A program made the translations under genes and the position numbers. A stretch of 64,000 nt of DNA from Aliidiomarina sp. (GTDB taxonomy: Bacteria > Pseudomonadota > Gammaproteobacteria > Enterobacterales > Alteromonadaceae): NCBI RefSeq assembly GCF_022565475.1, contig NZ_JAIUMR010000001.1, positions 1 to 64,000 of the forward strand. Reading direction: 5' to 3'. The notes beneath the pieces are model-generated. The model saw nothing but the letters and a program-made list of their open reading frames with translations. It ran no database searches and was not told where the DNA came from. This document shows, piece by piece, positions 30,068-40,406 of this stretch; within the stretch, counting starts at the first letter, position 1, and every line of letters starts with the position of its first letter.

Positions 30068-30942
30068 TTAAACTTACCTTCTCTTAGCGCTTGAATGCGT
30101 TTTTCTAAAGGTGGATGCGTCATCATGAGTTCACCTTTCGCTAATTTGCCTTTAATCCCAAATGCGAGCAGCCGATCATCCAGTTGCGACTCGCGCCCTT
30201 GCGATAATCGTTGCAGCGCAGCAATCATTTTCGGCGCGCCGACAAGGCGAGCAGCTCCTGCGTCAGCGCGATATTCGCGTTGGCGTGAGAAATAAAAGAC
30301 AATGAGGCTCGCTAATGCACCAAAAATAATTTCAAAGAGAATCACTAAACCAAAATAGGCAAAGCCACGACCTGCACCACCCTGTTGATTACCCCGTAAG
30401 GCATTGTTAACTAACCCAGCAACTACCCGAGCAAGGAAAATAACAAAGGTATTGACGACACCTTGTATCAAGGTGAGGGTCACCATATCGCCATTTGCAA
30501 CATGGCTCACTTCATGAGCAAGCACGGCTTCGACTTCGTCTTTAGTCATATTCCGCAGCAATCCGGTGGAAACCGCGACGAGTGAATCACTCTTGCTCGG
30601 CCCAGTGGCGAACGCGTTCGGTTCCGGTGAATCGTAGATAGCAACTTCCGGCATTTTAATACCCGCTTGTTTGGCTTGGCGTGCCACCGTTTCCACTAAC
30701 CAACGTTCTGCATCATTACGCGGTTGGGTAATCACTTGCGCACCTGTCGAGCGTTTGGCCATCCATTTCGAAATCCACAACGAAATAAACGCCCCGCCAA
30801 ATCCAAATAGCGCAGCAAAGATGAGTAAACCTTGATAGCTGCCGAAATCAACGCCAAACACGGCCATAATAATATTCAGCACAATGCTGAGGACGACAAT
30901 CACTGCTAAGTTTGTCGCCAAAAAAAGAACCACTCGTTTCAT
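30064..30942 (-). CDS. htpX: membrane-bound zinc metalloprotease HtpX
   Basis: Inner-membrane quality-control protease that cleaves misfolded membrane proteins, together with FtsH. The 292-aa protein has two N-terminal membrane helices (about 5-25 and 38-58), the zinc motif HEVSH near residue 140, two further helices and the third ligand Glu in [23 protein letters not shown] lies 8 nt before ATG 30942. Cpx/heat-shock control is known in E. coli but I found no clear element here. Confidence 0.96.
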   Translation of the reverse strand: MKRVVLFLATNLAVIVVLSIVLNIIMAVFGVDFGSYQGLLIFAALFGFGGAFISLWISKWMAKRSTGAQVITQPRNDAERWLVETVARQAKQAGIKMPEVAIYDSPEPNAFATGPSKSDSLVAVSTGLLRNMTKDEVEAVLAHEVSHVANGDMVTLTLIQGVVNTFVIFLARVVAGLVNNALRGNQQGGAGRGFAYFGLVILFEIIFGALASLIVFYFSRQREYRADAGAARLVGAPKMIAALQRLSQGRESQLDDRLLAFGIKGKLAKGELMMTHPPLEKRIQALREGKFK

Positions 30943-31044
30943 ACATTACCTCTCAACAGACTGCCACGATTTACGTTATGATATGGGGAGAAAGGCTTAG
31001 TAATTCAAGCGCTTTACCACGACATTAGAGGGAAAAACGCGATC

Positions 31045-31758
31045 ATGCGCAAATTATTATTGATGAGTAGTTCAAAATACGCAGATACGGGCTATTTGGA
31101 GCACAGTCGCCCGTGGCTTTTGGAGCATTTTCGTGAGCAGACGTCATCTGGTTCTGAAATACTATTCCTTCCTTATGCTGGTGTCACCATGACAGCACAG
31201 GCTTACAGCGAAAAAGTCAGCCACGCACTTGCGCCAGCTGGATTAACCATTCGCGGTATTGAAGGTTATGCGGACCCTCGCGCTGCGATACGCAATGCTA
31301 AGGGCATTTTAGTCGGCGGCGGCAATACGTTTGTGTTACTGCAAAAACTCTATGAACTTGGCTTGCTCGATTTGATTCGCAAACAGGTCATAAACGGAAC
31401 GCCCTATGCTGGCTGGAGCGCGGGCGCAAATATCGCAGGTTTATCCATTAAAACTACAAATGACATGCCGATTGTCCAACCACCCTCGTTTACGGCCCTG
31501 CGTCTCGTCAATATGCAATTGAACCCGCACTACTTCGATCAACATCCACTAGGTTTTCATGGTGAAACGCGCGCGCAAAGACTAGCCGAGTTTATGCAAC
31601 TGCACCCAGCAACAAGTATTCTCGGTTTGCGCGAAGGAACTGCACTGGCGGTCGAAGGTTCGCGAGCACAGCTACTTGGCGATGCTCCGGCAATGTATTT
31701 TCGTGATAGCCGCGCAAGGGAACTCAACAGCCAGTCCGATTGCAGCTTTATGTTGTGA
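31045..31758 (+). CDS. pepE: peptidase E (aspartyl dipeptidase)
   Basis: The 237-aa cytoplasmic serine peptidase of family S51 hydrolyses dipeptides with N-terminal Asp. It has LLLMSSSKY at the N terminus, GGGNTFVLLQKL, and the nucleophile Ser in AGWSAGANIAG. RBS GAGGGAAAAA precedes ATG 31045. It converges on bioD with only 21 nt between stops. Confidence 0.92.
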   Translation: MRKLLLMSSSKYADTGYLEHSRPWLLEHFREQTSSGSEILFLPYAGVTMTAQAYSEKVSHALAPAGLTIRGIEGYADPRAAIRNAKGILVGGGNTFVLLQKLYELGLLDLIRKQVINGTPYAGWSAGANIAGLSIKTTNDMPIVQPPSFTALRLVNMQLNPHYFDQHPLGFHGETRAQRLAEFMQLHPATSILGLREGTALAVEGSRAQLLGDAPAMYFRDSRARELNSQSDCSFML

Positions 31759-31779
31759 TAGCGTACTCGCGCTGGTCAA

Positions 31780-32526
31780 TCAGCTGCCTGCGACCTGCAC
31801 AGTCCGTTCGGCAGAATTGTGTAGGTCTGCAGGCGTTAAATTCAACAATTGGACTAAATTTGATTGTCGTAACCAAACTTCGCGGTCACCCAAACAGGTT
31901 AAATAAGGCAACTCGGCTAATAACGGCGCTTGTATCCGTTGTTCAAGTGCTTTTAGGTTCGCGCGGTAGGCCATCATGGGTGCAGACGTCGGTTTGTTTG
32001 CTATCCAGCCACGTAACTTTAAACCCGCTGCGCGAATGGCTTGCTCAGTCAGCAAAGCGTGATTGAGGCACCCAAGCTTCATACCCACGACAAGGATTAC
32101 TTCTTGCTGGGTTTGTTGCACAAAATCAGGAAATGACTCAGTTGCATTCAACGGAACACACCAACCTCCTGCGCCTTCGGTCAAAAATACGTCACTTTTT
32201 TGTTTTTTAAGCGCATGCCAGTGCTTAGCAAGTTCCGCCACAGTAACATTCACGCCGAACTGTTCCGCGGCAATATGCGGTGCTATTGCGGGCGCTAGGG
32301 CTACTGGATTCACTTCTTCATACGGAAGCTTTATGGTCGCAGCGGCTTGTAACTTTAAGGCATCACTATTGCGCAGTCCTTCTGCGGTAATTTCACATCC
32401 GGCAGCCACGGGTTTCATCGCAATAGTTTGCAAGCCCGCACGTGCAAACAGTTCGAGTAATAGCTCGGTGACCGATGTTTTCCCGCAATCGGTATCGGTC
32501 CCGGTGATAAAAAAGCATCTTGACAT
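31780..32526 (-). CDS. bioD: dethiobiotin synthetase
   Basis: ATP- and CO2-dependent ring closure of 7,8-diaminopelargonate to dethiobiotin. The 248-aa protein has the P-loop GTDTDCGKTS at residues 8-17, Lys in MKPVAAG and TEGAGGWCVPL. It is the last gene of bioBFCD, 51 nt after bioC. No terminator is visible in the 21 nt before convergent pepE. Confidence 0.93.
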   Translation of the reverse strand: MSRCFFITGTDTDCGKTSVTELLLELFARAGLQTIAMKPVAAGCEITAEGLRNSDALKLQAAATIKLPYEEVNPVALAPAIAPHIAAEQFGVNVTVAELAKHWHALKKQKSDVFLTEGAGGWCVPLNATESFPDFVQQTQQEVILVVGMKLGCLNHALLTEQAIRAAGLKLRGWIANKPTSAPMMAYRANLKALEQRIQAPLLAELPYLTCLGDREVWLRQSNLVQLLNLTPADLHNSAERTVQVAGS

Positions 32527-32577
32527 AACATTAACTCACTTATGAACAGGCCGATGAATAGCGCTGTGCCGACATTC

Positions 32578-33399
32578 TTATTCTGCGGTAAGAACGAAGA
32601 AACCGATATGATAATGAAGGGGTAATCCCTTAGAGGTTCGAAAGCCTTCGTAATCCTGACGCAATTTCATCAGATTACTGCGATTAAGCCGCGAACTTTG
32701 CCCATGAGCATTGTTCGTTACCGGCTGCGCATGAGCGTCAGCACCGACGCCGCTGATGCTTTTTACCACGGCGTTCACATCGGGATAATAGCTGGTCACC
32801 TGCTCTACCGTGCACGCTAACGACTTTAATCCGCAATTCGAAACCGCTCGCTGCCACGTTGCAAACTCGGGATGGCGGCTCTGTTCACGCCCCATGAGTT
32901 GACGCAAGGGCTGTAGACTTTGCGGTAACACAACCGATACCAAAGCATACCCATTTGGAGATAAGACACGGGCACATTCGCGCAACACCGCATCAGGGTT
33001 TTGGCACCATTGCAACGCCATATTGGAGTAAATAACATCAACCTGCGCCGCCGCAAGTGGCAATTGCTCAGCATCCGCGCAAATAAAGTCCCGCGAACAT
33101 GGCGGAGCAATGTTCTCGATTCGCTGTTGAGCGACGTCCAGCATAGCAGCGGCTATGTCGACGCCAATATAATGACTTGTTGGTCCGAAACCAAAATGCT
33201 CGTGCAGACGATGTTGCTGGCTGCCTGGACCACAACCTAAGTCCAGCAATCGCAGCGGCTGCTGCAAGGTGCCGTGGCGAGCGGCCAACGTCAACAAGCG
33301 CTCTGCCACCTGATCCTGCACCTGACAATGGTTTTGGTAGCGTGCGGCAGCGCGACTAAAGCGGTTTGCCACTGCCGTTTTATTGTCGATACATAACAT
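32578..33399 (-). CDS. bioC: malonyl-ACP O-methyltransferase BioC
   Basis: SAM-dependent methyltransferase that caps malonyl-ACP so that fatty-acid synthesis can make the pimeloyl chain. The 273-aa protein has NRFSRAAARYQ near the N terminus and the SAM-binding LLDLGCGPGSQQHRL, then YSNMALQWCQNP. ATG 33399, with GAGAA upstream, was preferred to a TTG two codons earlier; either way the start lies inside the end of bioF (20-26 nt overlap). No bioH-type esterase gene is visible in the window. Confidence 0.9.
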   Translation of the reverse strand: MLCIDNKTAVANRFSRAAARYQNHCQVQDQVAERLLTLAARHGTLQQPLRLLDLGCGPGSQQHRLHEHFGFGPTSHYIGVDIAAAMLDVAQQRIENIAPPCSRDFICADAEQLPLAAAQVDVIYSNMALQWCQNPDAVLRECARVLSPNGYALVSVVLPQSLQPLRQLMGREQSRHPEFATWQRAVSNCGLKSLACTVEQVTSYYPDVNAVVKSISGVGADAHAQPVTNNAHGQSSRLNRSNLMKLRQDYEGFRTSKGLPLHYHIGFFVLTAE

Positions 33400-34525
33400 C
33401 AGCAAGTTCTCGATCGTTGTGCAAACAGTTAACCAAACAGCTGATAAATCGATCTAAGTCAGAACTGCTGTGATTTGCCCGAATGGATACCCGCAGACGG
33501 GCGGTGCCCTGCGGCACGGTGGGCGGTCGAATAGCGATGCAGTCAATCCCCTGTTGTTGCAAAGCCACGGCTAAACGCAGCGCATGGTCATTTTGCCCAA
33601 CAATCAAGGGTTGAATAGGATGATTATGGGTACAAGGCGTGAGTCCAGCGTCTCGTAACATGCGTTGATACTCGCTCACGTTTTTTTGCAGCTGCAGGCG
33701 CAGTTCCGGAGTAGACCTGAAACGCTCAATTGCAGCCAGGATTGCGACCGCTTGCGCGGCAGAAAACGCAGTGCTGTAGATGAAATGCGAACAACGCTGC
33801 AGGCACAAATTCGCTACGTCTGCGCTCGCTCCAATAAAAGCGCCGCCGATGCCGCATGCCTTGCCGAACGTTGCTGTCAGTATATCGATGTGTTGGCCAT
33901 GGACGTCATCGCGCACGCCACGACCACCGTCGCCGAGAATACCAAAGCCATGAGCGTCATCAACCAATAAGACGCTGCCAAACCGCTTTGTAATTGGGGT
34001 GATTTCGGCGAGAGAAACACCATCGCCGTCCATACTAAAAACGCTTTCCGTCACGACGACGGTTGCTTCAGCTTGCTGTGCAAGTAGCGATTGCAAATGG
34101 GCGTAGTCGTTATGACGAAAACGACTCGAGCGCCCCGCCTGTACCGCATCATAGAGCGATGCATGAGCAAGACGATCGAGTACCGGGTACAAATTTACCG
34201 TTTGTAGTGCTTGTAATACGCCACTATTCGCTGCAAACCCTGAATTAAATAAAAGCACACGCTCCATATCCAGCCAATCCGCAAGATACTCTGCTAAGGC
34301 ATGATGTGCGGTGCTATAACCCCGCACCAAGGGGCTCGCAGTTGCGCCACAACCCCATTGTTTTAAGCCCTGCTGATATGCTGCAAGTACCTCTGTATCT
34401 TGGCTCAATCCCAAATAATCGTTGCTGCAAAAGTCCAACCGCCCCCTGTCGACTTGTTGCAATTGTCGACGCCGCTGCTGTATATCAGCCTGCTCAAGTG
34501 TTTGCCGAATAGCTTCACGATACAT
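33380..34525 (-). CDS. bioF: 8-amino-7-oxononanoate synthase
   Basis: PLP enzyme condensing pimeloyl-ACP and L-alanine. The 381-aa protein has CSNDYLGLS, the DDAHGFGILG motif and the PLP Lys in TATFGKACGIGGAF. ATG 34525 (MYREAIRQ) was chosen with AGGTG 9 nt upstream; GTG 34537, directly after the bioB stop, is an alternative. Its end overlaps bioC. Confidence 0.93.
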   Translation of the reverse strand: MYREAIRQTLEQADIQQRRRQLQQVDRGRLDFCSNDYLGLSQDTEVLAAYQQGLKQWGCGATASPLVRGYSTAHHALAEYLADWLDMERVLLFNSGFAANSGVLQALQTVNLYPVLDRLAHASLYDAVQAGRSSRFRHNDYAHLQSLLAQQAEATVVVTESVFSMDGDGVSLAEITPITKRFGSVLLVDDAHGFGILGDGGRGVRDDVHGQHIDILTATFGKACGIGGAFIGASADVANLCLQRCSHFIYSTAFSAAQAVAILAAIERFRSTPELRLQLQKNVSEYQRMLRDAGLTPCTHNHPIQPLIVGQNDHALRLAVALQQQGIDCIAIRPPTVPQGTARLRVSIRANHSSSDLDRFISCLVNCLHNDRELADVMYRQ

Positions 34526-34537
34526 TTGACTCAACAC

Positions 34538-35566
34538 CTACACGTGCAAATTCGCATCAGCCAGAGCCGCCTGTGACTCTTTTGCTGTCGCATCATAATA
34601 GAGCGGCTTGGCTGCTTCTGGCCGCAAACCTAAACGGGCAAAAAGCGCTAAATCATGGTTTGCTTCGGGATTTCCAGTAGTCAGGAGCTTTTCACCGTGA
34701 AAAATAGAGTTGGCACCGGCATAAAAACAGAGTGCTTGTAGCTCATCGTTCATGGTCTCGCGCCCGGCCGATAGTCGAACATAGGAGGTGGGCATTAAAA
34801 TCCGTGCAACGGCGATACAACGAACAAACTCAAACGGGTCTAAATCATCAACTTCAGCTAACGGTGTTCCGTCGACTTTGACTAACTGATTGATCGGAAC
34901 ACTTTCCGGCGGAATTGGTAAATTGGCCAACTGTTGCAATAGTCCTACGCGATCCGATTGTTCTTCACCCATGCCAACAATCCCACCAGAGCATACTTTC
35001 ATACCCGCCGAGCGAACATGCTGAAGCGTGTCCAATCGATCTTGGTAAGTGCGCGTGGTAATGATATCGCCGTAGAATTCAGCGGAGGTATCGAGGTTAT
35101 GGTTGTAATAGTCTAATCCTGCAGCTGCAAGTTCAGCTGCTTGCTCTGAAGAAAGCATGCCAAGCGTCATGCAGGTTTCCATACCAAGCGCTCGAACGCC
35201 TTGAATCATGGCATTGAGCTTCGGCATGTCACGCGCTTTCGGATTCCGCCATGCCGCGCCCATGCAAAAGCGCGTGGCACCAGTTTCTTTCGCTTGCTGA
35301 GCGGCGCTTAATACCTGCTCAACCTCAGCCAGCGCTTCTTTTTCTAAACCCGTGTCATAGCGAGCGCTTTGCGGGCAATATTTACAATCTTCAGGACAGG
35401 CTCCGGTTTTAATCGACAGCAAGGTACTGACTTGCACCTGTGTCGGGTCAAAATGCTTGCGATGGGTGGTATGCGCTTGGTGAAGAAGCGCGAATAATGG
35501 CAACGCAAAAAGCGCTTCAATTTCTTGTCGTTGCCATTTTTTGATTGAGTTTTGCGCAGAAGTCAT
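34538..35566 (-). CDS. bioB: biotin synthase
   Basis: Radical-SAM enzyme that inserts sulfur into dethiobiotin. The 342-aa protein has the radical-SAM cluster Cys residues C57, C61 and C64 in CPEDCKYC and the further cysteines and Arg for the [2Fe-2S] cluster ([19 protein letters not shown]). It is the first gene of the minus-strand bio operon, divergent from bioA across a BirA-like palindrome. Confidence 0.97.
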   Translation of the reverse strand: MTSAQNSIKKWQRQEIEALFALPLFALLHQAHTTHRKHFDPTQVQVSTLLSIKTGACPEDCKYCPQSARYDTGLEKEALAEVEQVLSAAQQAKETGATRFCMGAAWRNPKARDMPKLNAMIQGVRALGMETCMTLGMLSSEQAAELAAAGLDYYNHNLDTSAEFYGDIITTRTYQDRLDTLQHVRSAGMKVCSGGIVGMGEEQSDRVGLLQQLANLPIPPESVPINQLVKVDGTPLAEVDDLDPFEFVRCIAVARILMPTSYVRLSAGRETMNDELQALCFYAGANSIFHGEKLLTTGNPEANHDLALFARLGLRPEAAKPLYYDATAKESQAALADANLHV

Positions 35567-35620
35567 GAGCTAAAGTCCAACATTTGCCTGAAAAGATGTC
35601 GACTAGCTTAATTCGGCCAC

Positions 35621-35656
35621 GTAAACTGTCAATATAAATTCAATTACAAAGTTTAC
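35621..35656. promoter_or_regulatory. BirA-like operator between bioB and bioA (wide spacing)
   Basis: The half-sites GTAAACT (35621-35627) and AGTTTAC (35650-35656) form an inverted repeat in the divergent bio promoter region. They match the core of the biotin operator (TGTAAACC...GGTTTACA), but 22 nt separate the 7-mers, against 16 in E. coli as I recall it. AT-rich -10-like sequences lie between them. Repression by BirA is inferred from place and half-site sequence. Confidence 0.55.
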
Positions 35657-35669
35657 ATTTGGCTATTAT

Positions 35670-36965
35670 ATGAACACCGCTTCAGTTGATCTCGAATTTG
35701 ACCAACGTCATTTATGGCATCCTTACACCTCATTGACGAACCCTCTACCCACCTATCCGGTAACGAGCGCTTCTGGCGTTTATCTGTACCTCGAAACAGG
35801 TGAACAGCTGATTGATGGCATGGCTTCGTGGTGGTCAACGATTCATGGCTACAATCATCCGCATTTGAATGCCGCGTTACATCAGCAAGTGGACACACTC
35901 GCGCACGTGATGTTTGGTGGCCTCACCCATGCGCCAGCAGTCGAGCTCGGCAAAGCGTTAGTTGCGTTAACACCTGAGCCACTCGATGCTGTATTTCTTG
36001 CTGACTCAGGTTCAATTGCGGTCGAAGTCGCAATTAAAATGGCGATTCAATTTCAGGTCAGTCGTGGTTTGCCGAAAAAAACAAAACTTGCCACCATACG
36101 TCAGGGCTATCACGGCGATACCTTCGCTGCCATGTCGGTTTGTGATCCGATCAACGGCATGCACGAATTGTTTCGTGGCATTCTCGCCGAACATTATTTT
36201 CTTCCTAGCCCCGAAATTCGGCCCGACCAAGATTGGTGTGATCGTGAACTTGATGCTGCTCGCCAATTGTTATCCACTCAACACCAAACAATAGCTGCGT
36301 TTATTCTCGAACCCTGCGTGCAAGGCGCCGGTGGCATGCGCTTTTACCACCCGAATTATTTGCGTGGTATCCGCGAGCTTTGTGATCGCTACGATATACT
36401 TTTGATAGCTGATGAGATTGCAACTGGATTTGGTCGCACCGGCAAGCTGTTCGCGTGTGACCACGCCAACATCGCACCGGACATTTTGTGTGTCGGCAAA
36501 GCACTCACCGGCGGGTATATGACGCTTGCGGCAACGCTGACCACACGCCATGTAGCAAATACCATAGGACAAGGCCCCGGTGGTGGTCATTTAATGCACG
36601 GCCCAACATTTATGGCCAATCCCCTCGCCTGCGCAGTCGCCCATGCAAGTTTACAGCTAGTGGCCGGCGGCGCGTGGCAGCAACAAGTGAGTCGCATAGA
36701 GCAGCAGCTGCGCGCTGAGCTCTTACCGCTCAACGGTCGCGTTGGCGTGCGCAATGCCCGTGTATTTGGCGCAATTGGCGTCGTCGAAATGGAAGACACG
36801 ATTGATGTTGCCAAAGCACAACTCGGATTTGTCCAACGCGGCGTTTGGATCCGACCATTCGGCAAGCTTTTATATATCATGCCGCCCTACTGCATCGAAC
36901 CTAACGAACTCAGCCAATTGACCGCTGCGATGGCCGCATTTGTCGATCAATGCGAGCTCGATTAA
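35670..36965 (+). CDS. bioA: adenosylmethionine-8-amino-7-oxononanoate aminotransferase
   Basis: PLP aminotransferase that uses SAM as amino donor to make 7,8-diaminopelargonate. The 431-aa class III enzyme has [24 protein letters not shown], the Asp in [15 protein letters not shown] and the PLP Lys in [14 protein letters not shown]. It is divergent from bioB and shares its operator region. There is no clear Shine-Dalgarno; the ATG lies only 13 nt after the right operator half. Confidence 0.95.
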   Translation: MNTASVDLEFDQRHLWHPYTSLTNPLPTYPVTSASGVYLYLETGEQLIDGMASWWSTIHGYNHPHLNAALHQQVDTLAHVMFGGLTHAPAVELGKALVALTPEPLDAVFLADSGSIAVEVAIKMAIQFQVSRGLPKKTKLATIRQGYHGDTFAAMSVCDPINGMHELFRGILAEHYFLPSPEIRPDQDWCDRELDAARQLLSTQHQTIAAFILEPCVQGAGGMRFYHPNYLRGIRELCDRYDILLIADEIATGFGRTGKLFACDHANIAPDILCVGKALTGGYMTLAATLTTRHVANTIGQGPGGGHLMHGPTFMANPLACAVAHASLQLVAGGAWQQQVSRIEQQLRAELLPLNGRVGVRNARVFGAIGVVEMEDTIDVAKAQLGFVQRGVWIRPFGKLLYIMPPYCIEPNELSQLTAAMAAFVDQCELD

Positions 36966-37099
36966 TCGTCTGCAGCCGTTGCGCTGATTGCCGCAAGCAA
37001 GTAAGATTAGCGGCTGATTTTATCTTTAATAAAGGCGACGTTTGCGAAGCTTTTTTCGCACTGTTTAGCCTCACAGGCTCGTTTCGGAGAATTTGTTAC

Positions 37100-38500
37100 A
37101 TGACAATTGCGGTGATTAAAGATGTTCTCGGCGGCAACTATGCGGTCGGCGACACAGTGACAGTCCGCGGCTGGGTGCGTACCCGGCGCGACTCGAAAGC
37201 AGGAATTTCCTTTATTAACGTGCATGATGGTTCATGTTTTGATGCTGTCCAAGCAGTTGTCCCTAACAATTTACCGAATTATAGTGCGGAAGTGGTGAAA
37301 TTGACGACGGGTTGTTCTGTGATTATCTCAGGGCAAGTTGCCGAGTCGGCGGGTCAAGGGCAAGCGTTTGAACTGCAAGCTGACAACGTTGAAGTGGTCG
37401 GCTGGGTCGAAGATCCGGACACCTATCCGATGGCACCAAAGCGTCACAGTATGGAATATTTGCGCGAGTTTGCTCATCTGCGTGCGCGGACCAATATCAC
37501 CGGCGCCGTAACCCGGGTTCGTCACTGTTTAGCGCAAGCAGTTCACCGTTTCTTCCATGAACGCGGCTTCTATTGGATTAGCACGCCAATTATTACCACC
37601 AGCGACGCTGAAGGCGCGGGTGAGTTATTCCGTGTGTCGACGCTCGATTTGATGAATTTGCCTTTAACTGATGAAGGCCGCGTCAACTTTAAAGAAGACT
37701 TCTTTGGTAAAGAAGCGTTCTTGACCGTGAGTGGTCAGTTAAACGTTGAAACTTATGCCTGCGCCCTGTCCAACGTGTATACCTTCGGCCCTACGTTTCG
37801 TGCTGAGAACTCGAATACCAGTCGTCATTTAGCGGAATTCTGGATGATTGAACCGGAAGTCGCATTTGCCGATTTGGAAGATGTCGCTAAGCTGGCTGAA
37901 GAAATGCTCAAATACGTGTTCAAAGCCGTTTTAGCCGAACGAGCTGACGACATGGCATTCTTTGCTGAGCGCATTGACAAAGAAGCAATGAATCGTCTGC
38001 AACACGTGATCGACAATGATTTCGTCCACATGGATTACACCGACGCGGTAGAAATCTTGAAAAACTGTGGGAAAACCTTCAACTATCCCGTGGAATGGGG
38101 TACTGATTTGCAATCTGAACACGAACGTTATTTAGCAGAAGAACACGTTGGTGCACCGGTTATCTTGAAGAACTACCCGCGTGACATCAAAGCCTTCTAC
38201 ATGCGTCAGAATAGTGATGGTAAAACCGTTGCCGCGATGGACGTGCTCGCCCCCGGAATTGGTGAAATCATTGGCGGTAGCGCTCGGGAAGAACGTTTAG
38301 ACTTACTTGATCGACGCCTTGAAGAAATGCAATTGCCGAAAGAAGAATATAGCTGGTATCGCGATTTACGCCGCTACGGCACCGTGCCGCATGCTGGTTT
38401 TGGTTTAGGTTTCGAACGTTTGGTCGCATATGTGACCGGTGTTCAGAATATTCGTGACGTGATTCCATTCCCGCGTTCGCCGAACAACGCAGAATTCTAA
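37100..38500 (+). CDS. asnS: asparaginyl-tRNA synthetase
   Basis: Charges tRNA-Asn. The 466-aa class II synthetase has an OB-fold anticodon domain with [17 protein letters not shown], motif 2 [19 protein letters not shown] and motif 3 [18 protein letters not shown] 37100 follows GGAGA and lines up with E. coli AsnS; an in-frame start at 36950 inside bioA was rejected. Confidence 0.97.
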   Translation: MTIAVIKDVLGGNYAVGDTVTVRGWVRTRRDSKAGISFINVHDGSCFDAVQAVVPNNLPNYSAEVVKLTTGCSVIISGQVAESAGQGQAFELQADNVEVVGWVEDPDTYPMAPKRHSMEYLREFAHLRARTNITGAVTRVRHCLAQAVHRFFHERGFYWISTPIITTSDAEGAGELFRVSTLDLMNLPLTDEGRVNFKEDFFGKEAFLTVSGQLNVETYACALSNVYTFGPTFRAENSNTSRHLAEFWMIEPEVAFADLEDVAKLAEEMLKYVFKAVLAERADDMAFFAERIDKEAMNRLQHVIDNDFVHMDYTDAVEILKNCGKTFNYPVEWGTDLQSEHERYLAEEHVGAPVILKNYPRDIKAFYMRQNSDGKTVAAMDVLAPGIGEIIGGSAREERLDLLDRRLEEMQLPKEEYSWYRDLRRYGTVPHAGFGLGFERLVAYVTGVQNIRDVIPFPRSPNNAEF

Positions 38501-38511
38501 TAGGCACCTAT

Positions 38512-38550
38512 CAAAAAAAATCCCCGGCTTAGCACCGGGGATTTTTTTTG
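38512..38550. terminator. bidirectional terminator, asnS / argHA
   Basis: Perfect 15-bp stem from eight A's plus TCCCCGG (38513-38527) to CCGGGGA plus T's (38535-38549), 7-nt loop. It works for both convergent genes and ends the arg operon. Confidence 0.95.
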
Positions 38551-38564
38551 ATCGGGTAACCATT

Positions 38565-40406
38565 TTACAGACGAATTTCTAAACCCGTCTCGTCGCAGGC
38601 ATGTTTCCGTGGGCAGAATTCGCAGTCTTTCATGACTTTTTCTGGCCAGCGACTTTTATCCGCAATTTCAAAGCCAAGTTTAGCGAAGAAAGCCGGTGAA
38701 CGGGTTAACGCAATCACTCGCGCAATACCGAGATTACGCGCTTGGTCGAGCAAGAACTGAACAATTTCAGCACCGAGGCCCTTGCCCTGCAACCCTTCTC
38801 GCAATCCTAAGGATCGCACTTCAGCTAAACCTGTGCCATACACGTACAGTGCACCACAACCGACGACGTTGCCATCGATCTCCGCAACTGCGAAGGTATG
38901 AATCGCTTGCATAATGTCTTGTTCTTGGCGCGGTAAATGCTCGCCTTTGCCCGCCCAATAGCGAATCAGATCTGCAATCGCTGGAACATCAGTTAAGCGA
39001 GCTTGGCGGATATGGGTCAGCGCCGCTGCATGCGCTTGATAGCGCAAACGAGCGCGTCGTATTGCACCTTGGACACGAACCGGTGCTGTGCCGCCTAACG
39101 CACTGCGACGATTCATCCCCGCAGTCAATGCGAGTGCCGGATAAACATCCTCATCAATCGCCTGACAAACCGCCTGCATGGTGGCCAGTGGCAGTGCTTC
39201 CAGCGCGCATTGCTGACTGATCGCCCGTAACACGAGTTGACCACTCAAATCATGCGCATCACGAAACGGAATCCCTTTACTCACCATGTAATCGGCAAGA
39301 TCGGTAGCGTTACTATAACCAAGCATCGCGGCCGCTTCAGCTTTGGCCAAATCAACACTTAAATAGGGAATGGCGTACGCGGCAATCGCTAAGCAGCGTT
39401 GCCATTGCTCAAGTGCATCGAAAAAGCCTTCTTTGTCTTCTTGCATGTCTTTGTTGTACGCCAATGGCAGGCCTTTGACCGTCATTAACATCGCTTGTAA
39501 ATGACCCGCTACACGCCCAGTTTTACCGCGAATCAGCTCAAACACATCGGGGTTTTTCTTTTGTGGCATGAGCGAGGAGCCACTGGAGATCTGGTCACCT
39601 AACAAAAAGAATCCGGCTTCGCCCGACGTATAAAAGACGATATCCTCGGACAAACGTGATAGATGCACCATGCCGATACTCGCAACCGACAGCAATTCAA
39701 GTACAAAGTCACGATCAGAAACCGCATCTAAACTGTTTCTTGCGGGTTCACGAAGATCAAGCTCTTTCGCAATCGCTGATCGATCGATCGCAATTCCGGA
39801 TCCCGCTAACGCGCCACAACCCAACGGCGCGATCATGGCGCGATCGCTTGCTTGCGATAGGCGATCAAAATCACGCTCAAGCATTTCAACATAGGCTAAC
39901 GCCCAATGGGCAATCAATACCGGCTGAGCCCGCTGTAAATGGGTGTACCCTGGCATCACCGCATTTTCATAGCGCTCAGCAAACTCGATCAAGGTATTGA
40001 TCGCTGCAAGGATCTGTTCACCGATTAATTTTGCTTTGGCGATCGCCCATAAGCGTAAATCTGTCGCCACAAGATCGTTGCGCGATCGTCCGGTATGTAA
40101 CTTTCTCGCCACGCGTCCAATTCGCTCCTGCAGCTCCGCCTCTACCCAGCTATGAATATCTTCTGCGTTAGATTGAAGCGGCAATTTTGGATTCAGCGCC
40201 ACGTCCTTCGCCAGTTCATCAAGGCCATGCAGTAAATGCTGCTGTTCTTCCGACGACAACAACCCCTCACCTGCTAACGCATTCACCCACGCCTGACTGG
40301 CTTGAATGTCATAAGGTGCAAGCACATAGTCAAATTTTAGTGAATCGTTAAAGTCACGAAACTCAGCAGCACTGCCCTGCTCGAAGCGGCCGCCCCACAT
40401 ACTCAT
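38565..40406 (-). CDS. argH(A): ArgHA fusion: argininosuccinate lyase + N-acetylglutamate synthase
   Basis: This 613-aa protein joins the last and first steps of arginine synthesis. Residues 1 to about 455 are argininosuccinate lyase, with [35 protein letters not shown] and the [12 protein letters not shown] signature. From about 463 to 613 is a GNAT acetyltransferase with the acetyl-CoA loop [16 protein letters not shown] and a Cys-rich end ([15 protein letters not shown]). Such ArgHA fusions are known from Moritella, Vibrio and Alteromonadales. The ATG overlaps the argG stop as ATGA. No separate argA is seen, so the GNAT part probably supplies it. Confidence 0.95.
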   Translation of the reverse strand: MSMWGGRFEQGSAAEFRDFNDSLKFDYVLAPYDIQASQAWVNALAGEGLLSSEEQQHLLHGLDELAKDVALNPKLPLQSNAEDIHSWVEAELQERIGRVARKLHTGRSRNDLVATDLRLWAIAKAKLIGEQILAAINTLIEFAERYENAVMPGYTHLQRAQPVLIAHWALAYVEMLERDFDRLSQASDRAMIAPLGCGALAGSGIAIDRSAIAKELDLREPARNSLDAVSDRDFVLELLSVASIGMVHLSRLSEDIVFYTSGEAGFFLLGDQISSGSSLMPQKKNPDVFELIRGKTGRVAGHLQAMLMTVKGLPLAYNKDMQEDKEGFFDALEQWQRCLAIAAYAIPYLSVDLAKAEAAAMLGYSNATDLADYMVSKGIPFRDAHDLSGQLVLRAISQQCALEALPLATMQAVCQAIDEDVYPALALTAGMNRRSALGGTAPVRVQGAIRRARLRYQAHAAALTHIRQARLTDVPAIADLIRYWAGKGEHLPRQEQDIMQAIHTFAVAEIDGNVVGCGALYVYGTGLAEVRSLGLREGLQGKGLGAEIVQFLLDQARNLGIARVIALTRSPAFFAKLGFEIADKSRWPEKVMKDCEFCPRKHACDETGLEIRL

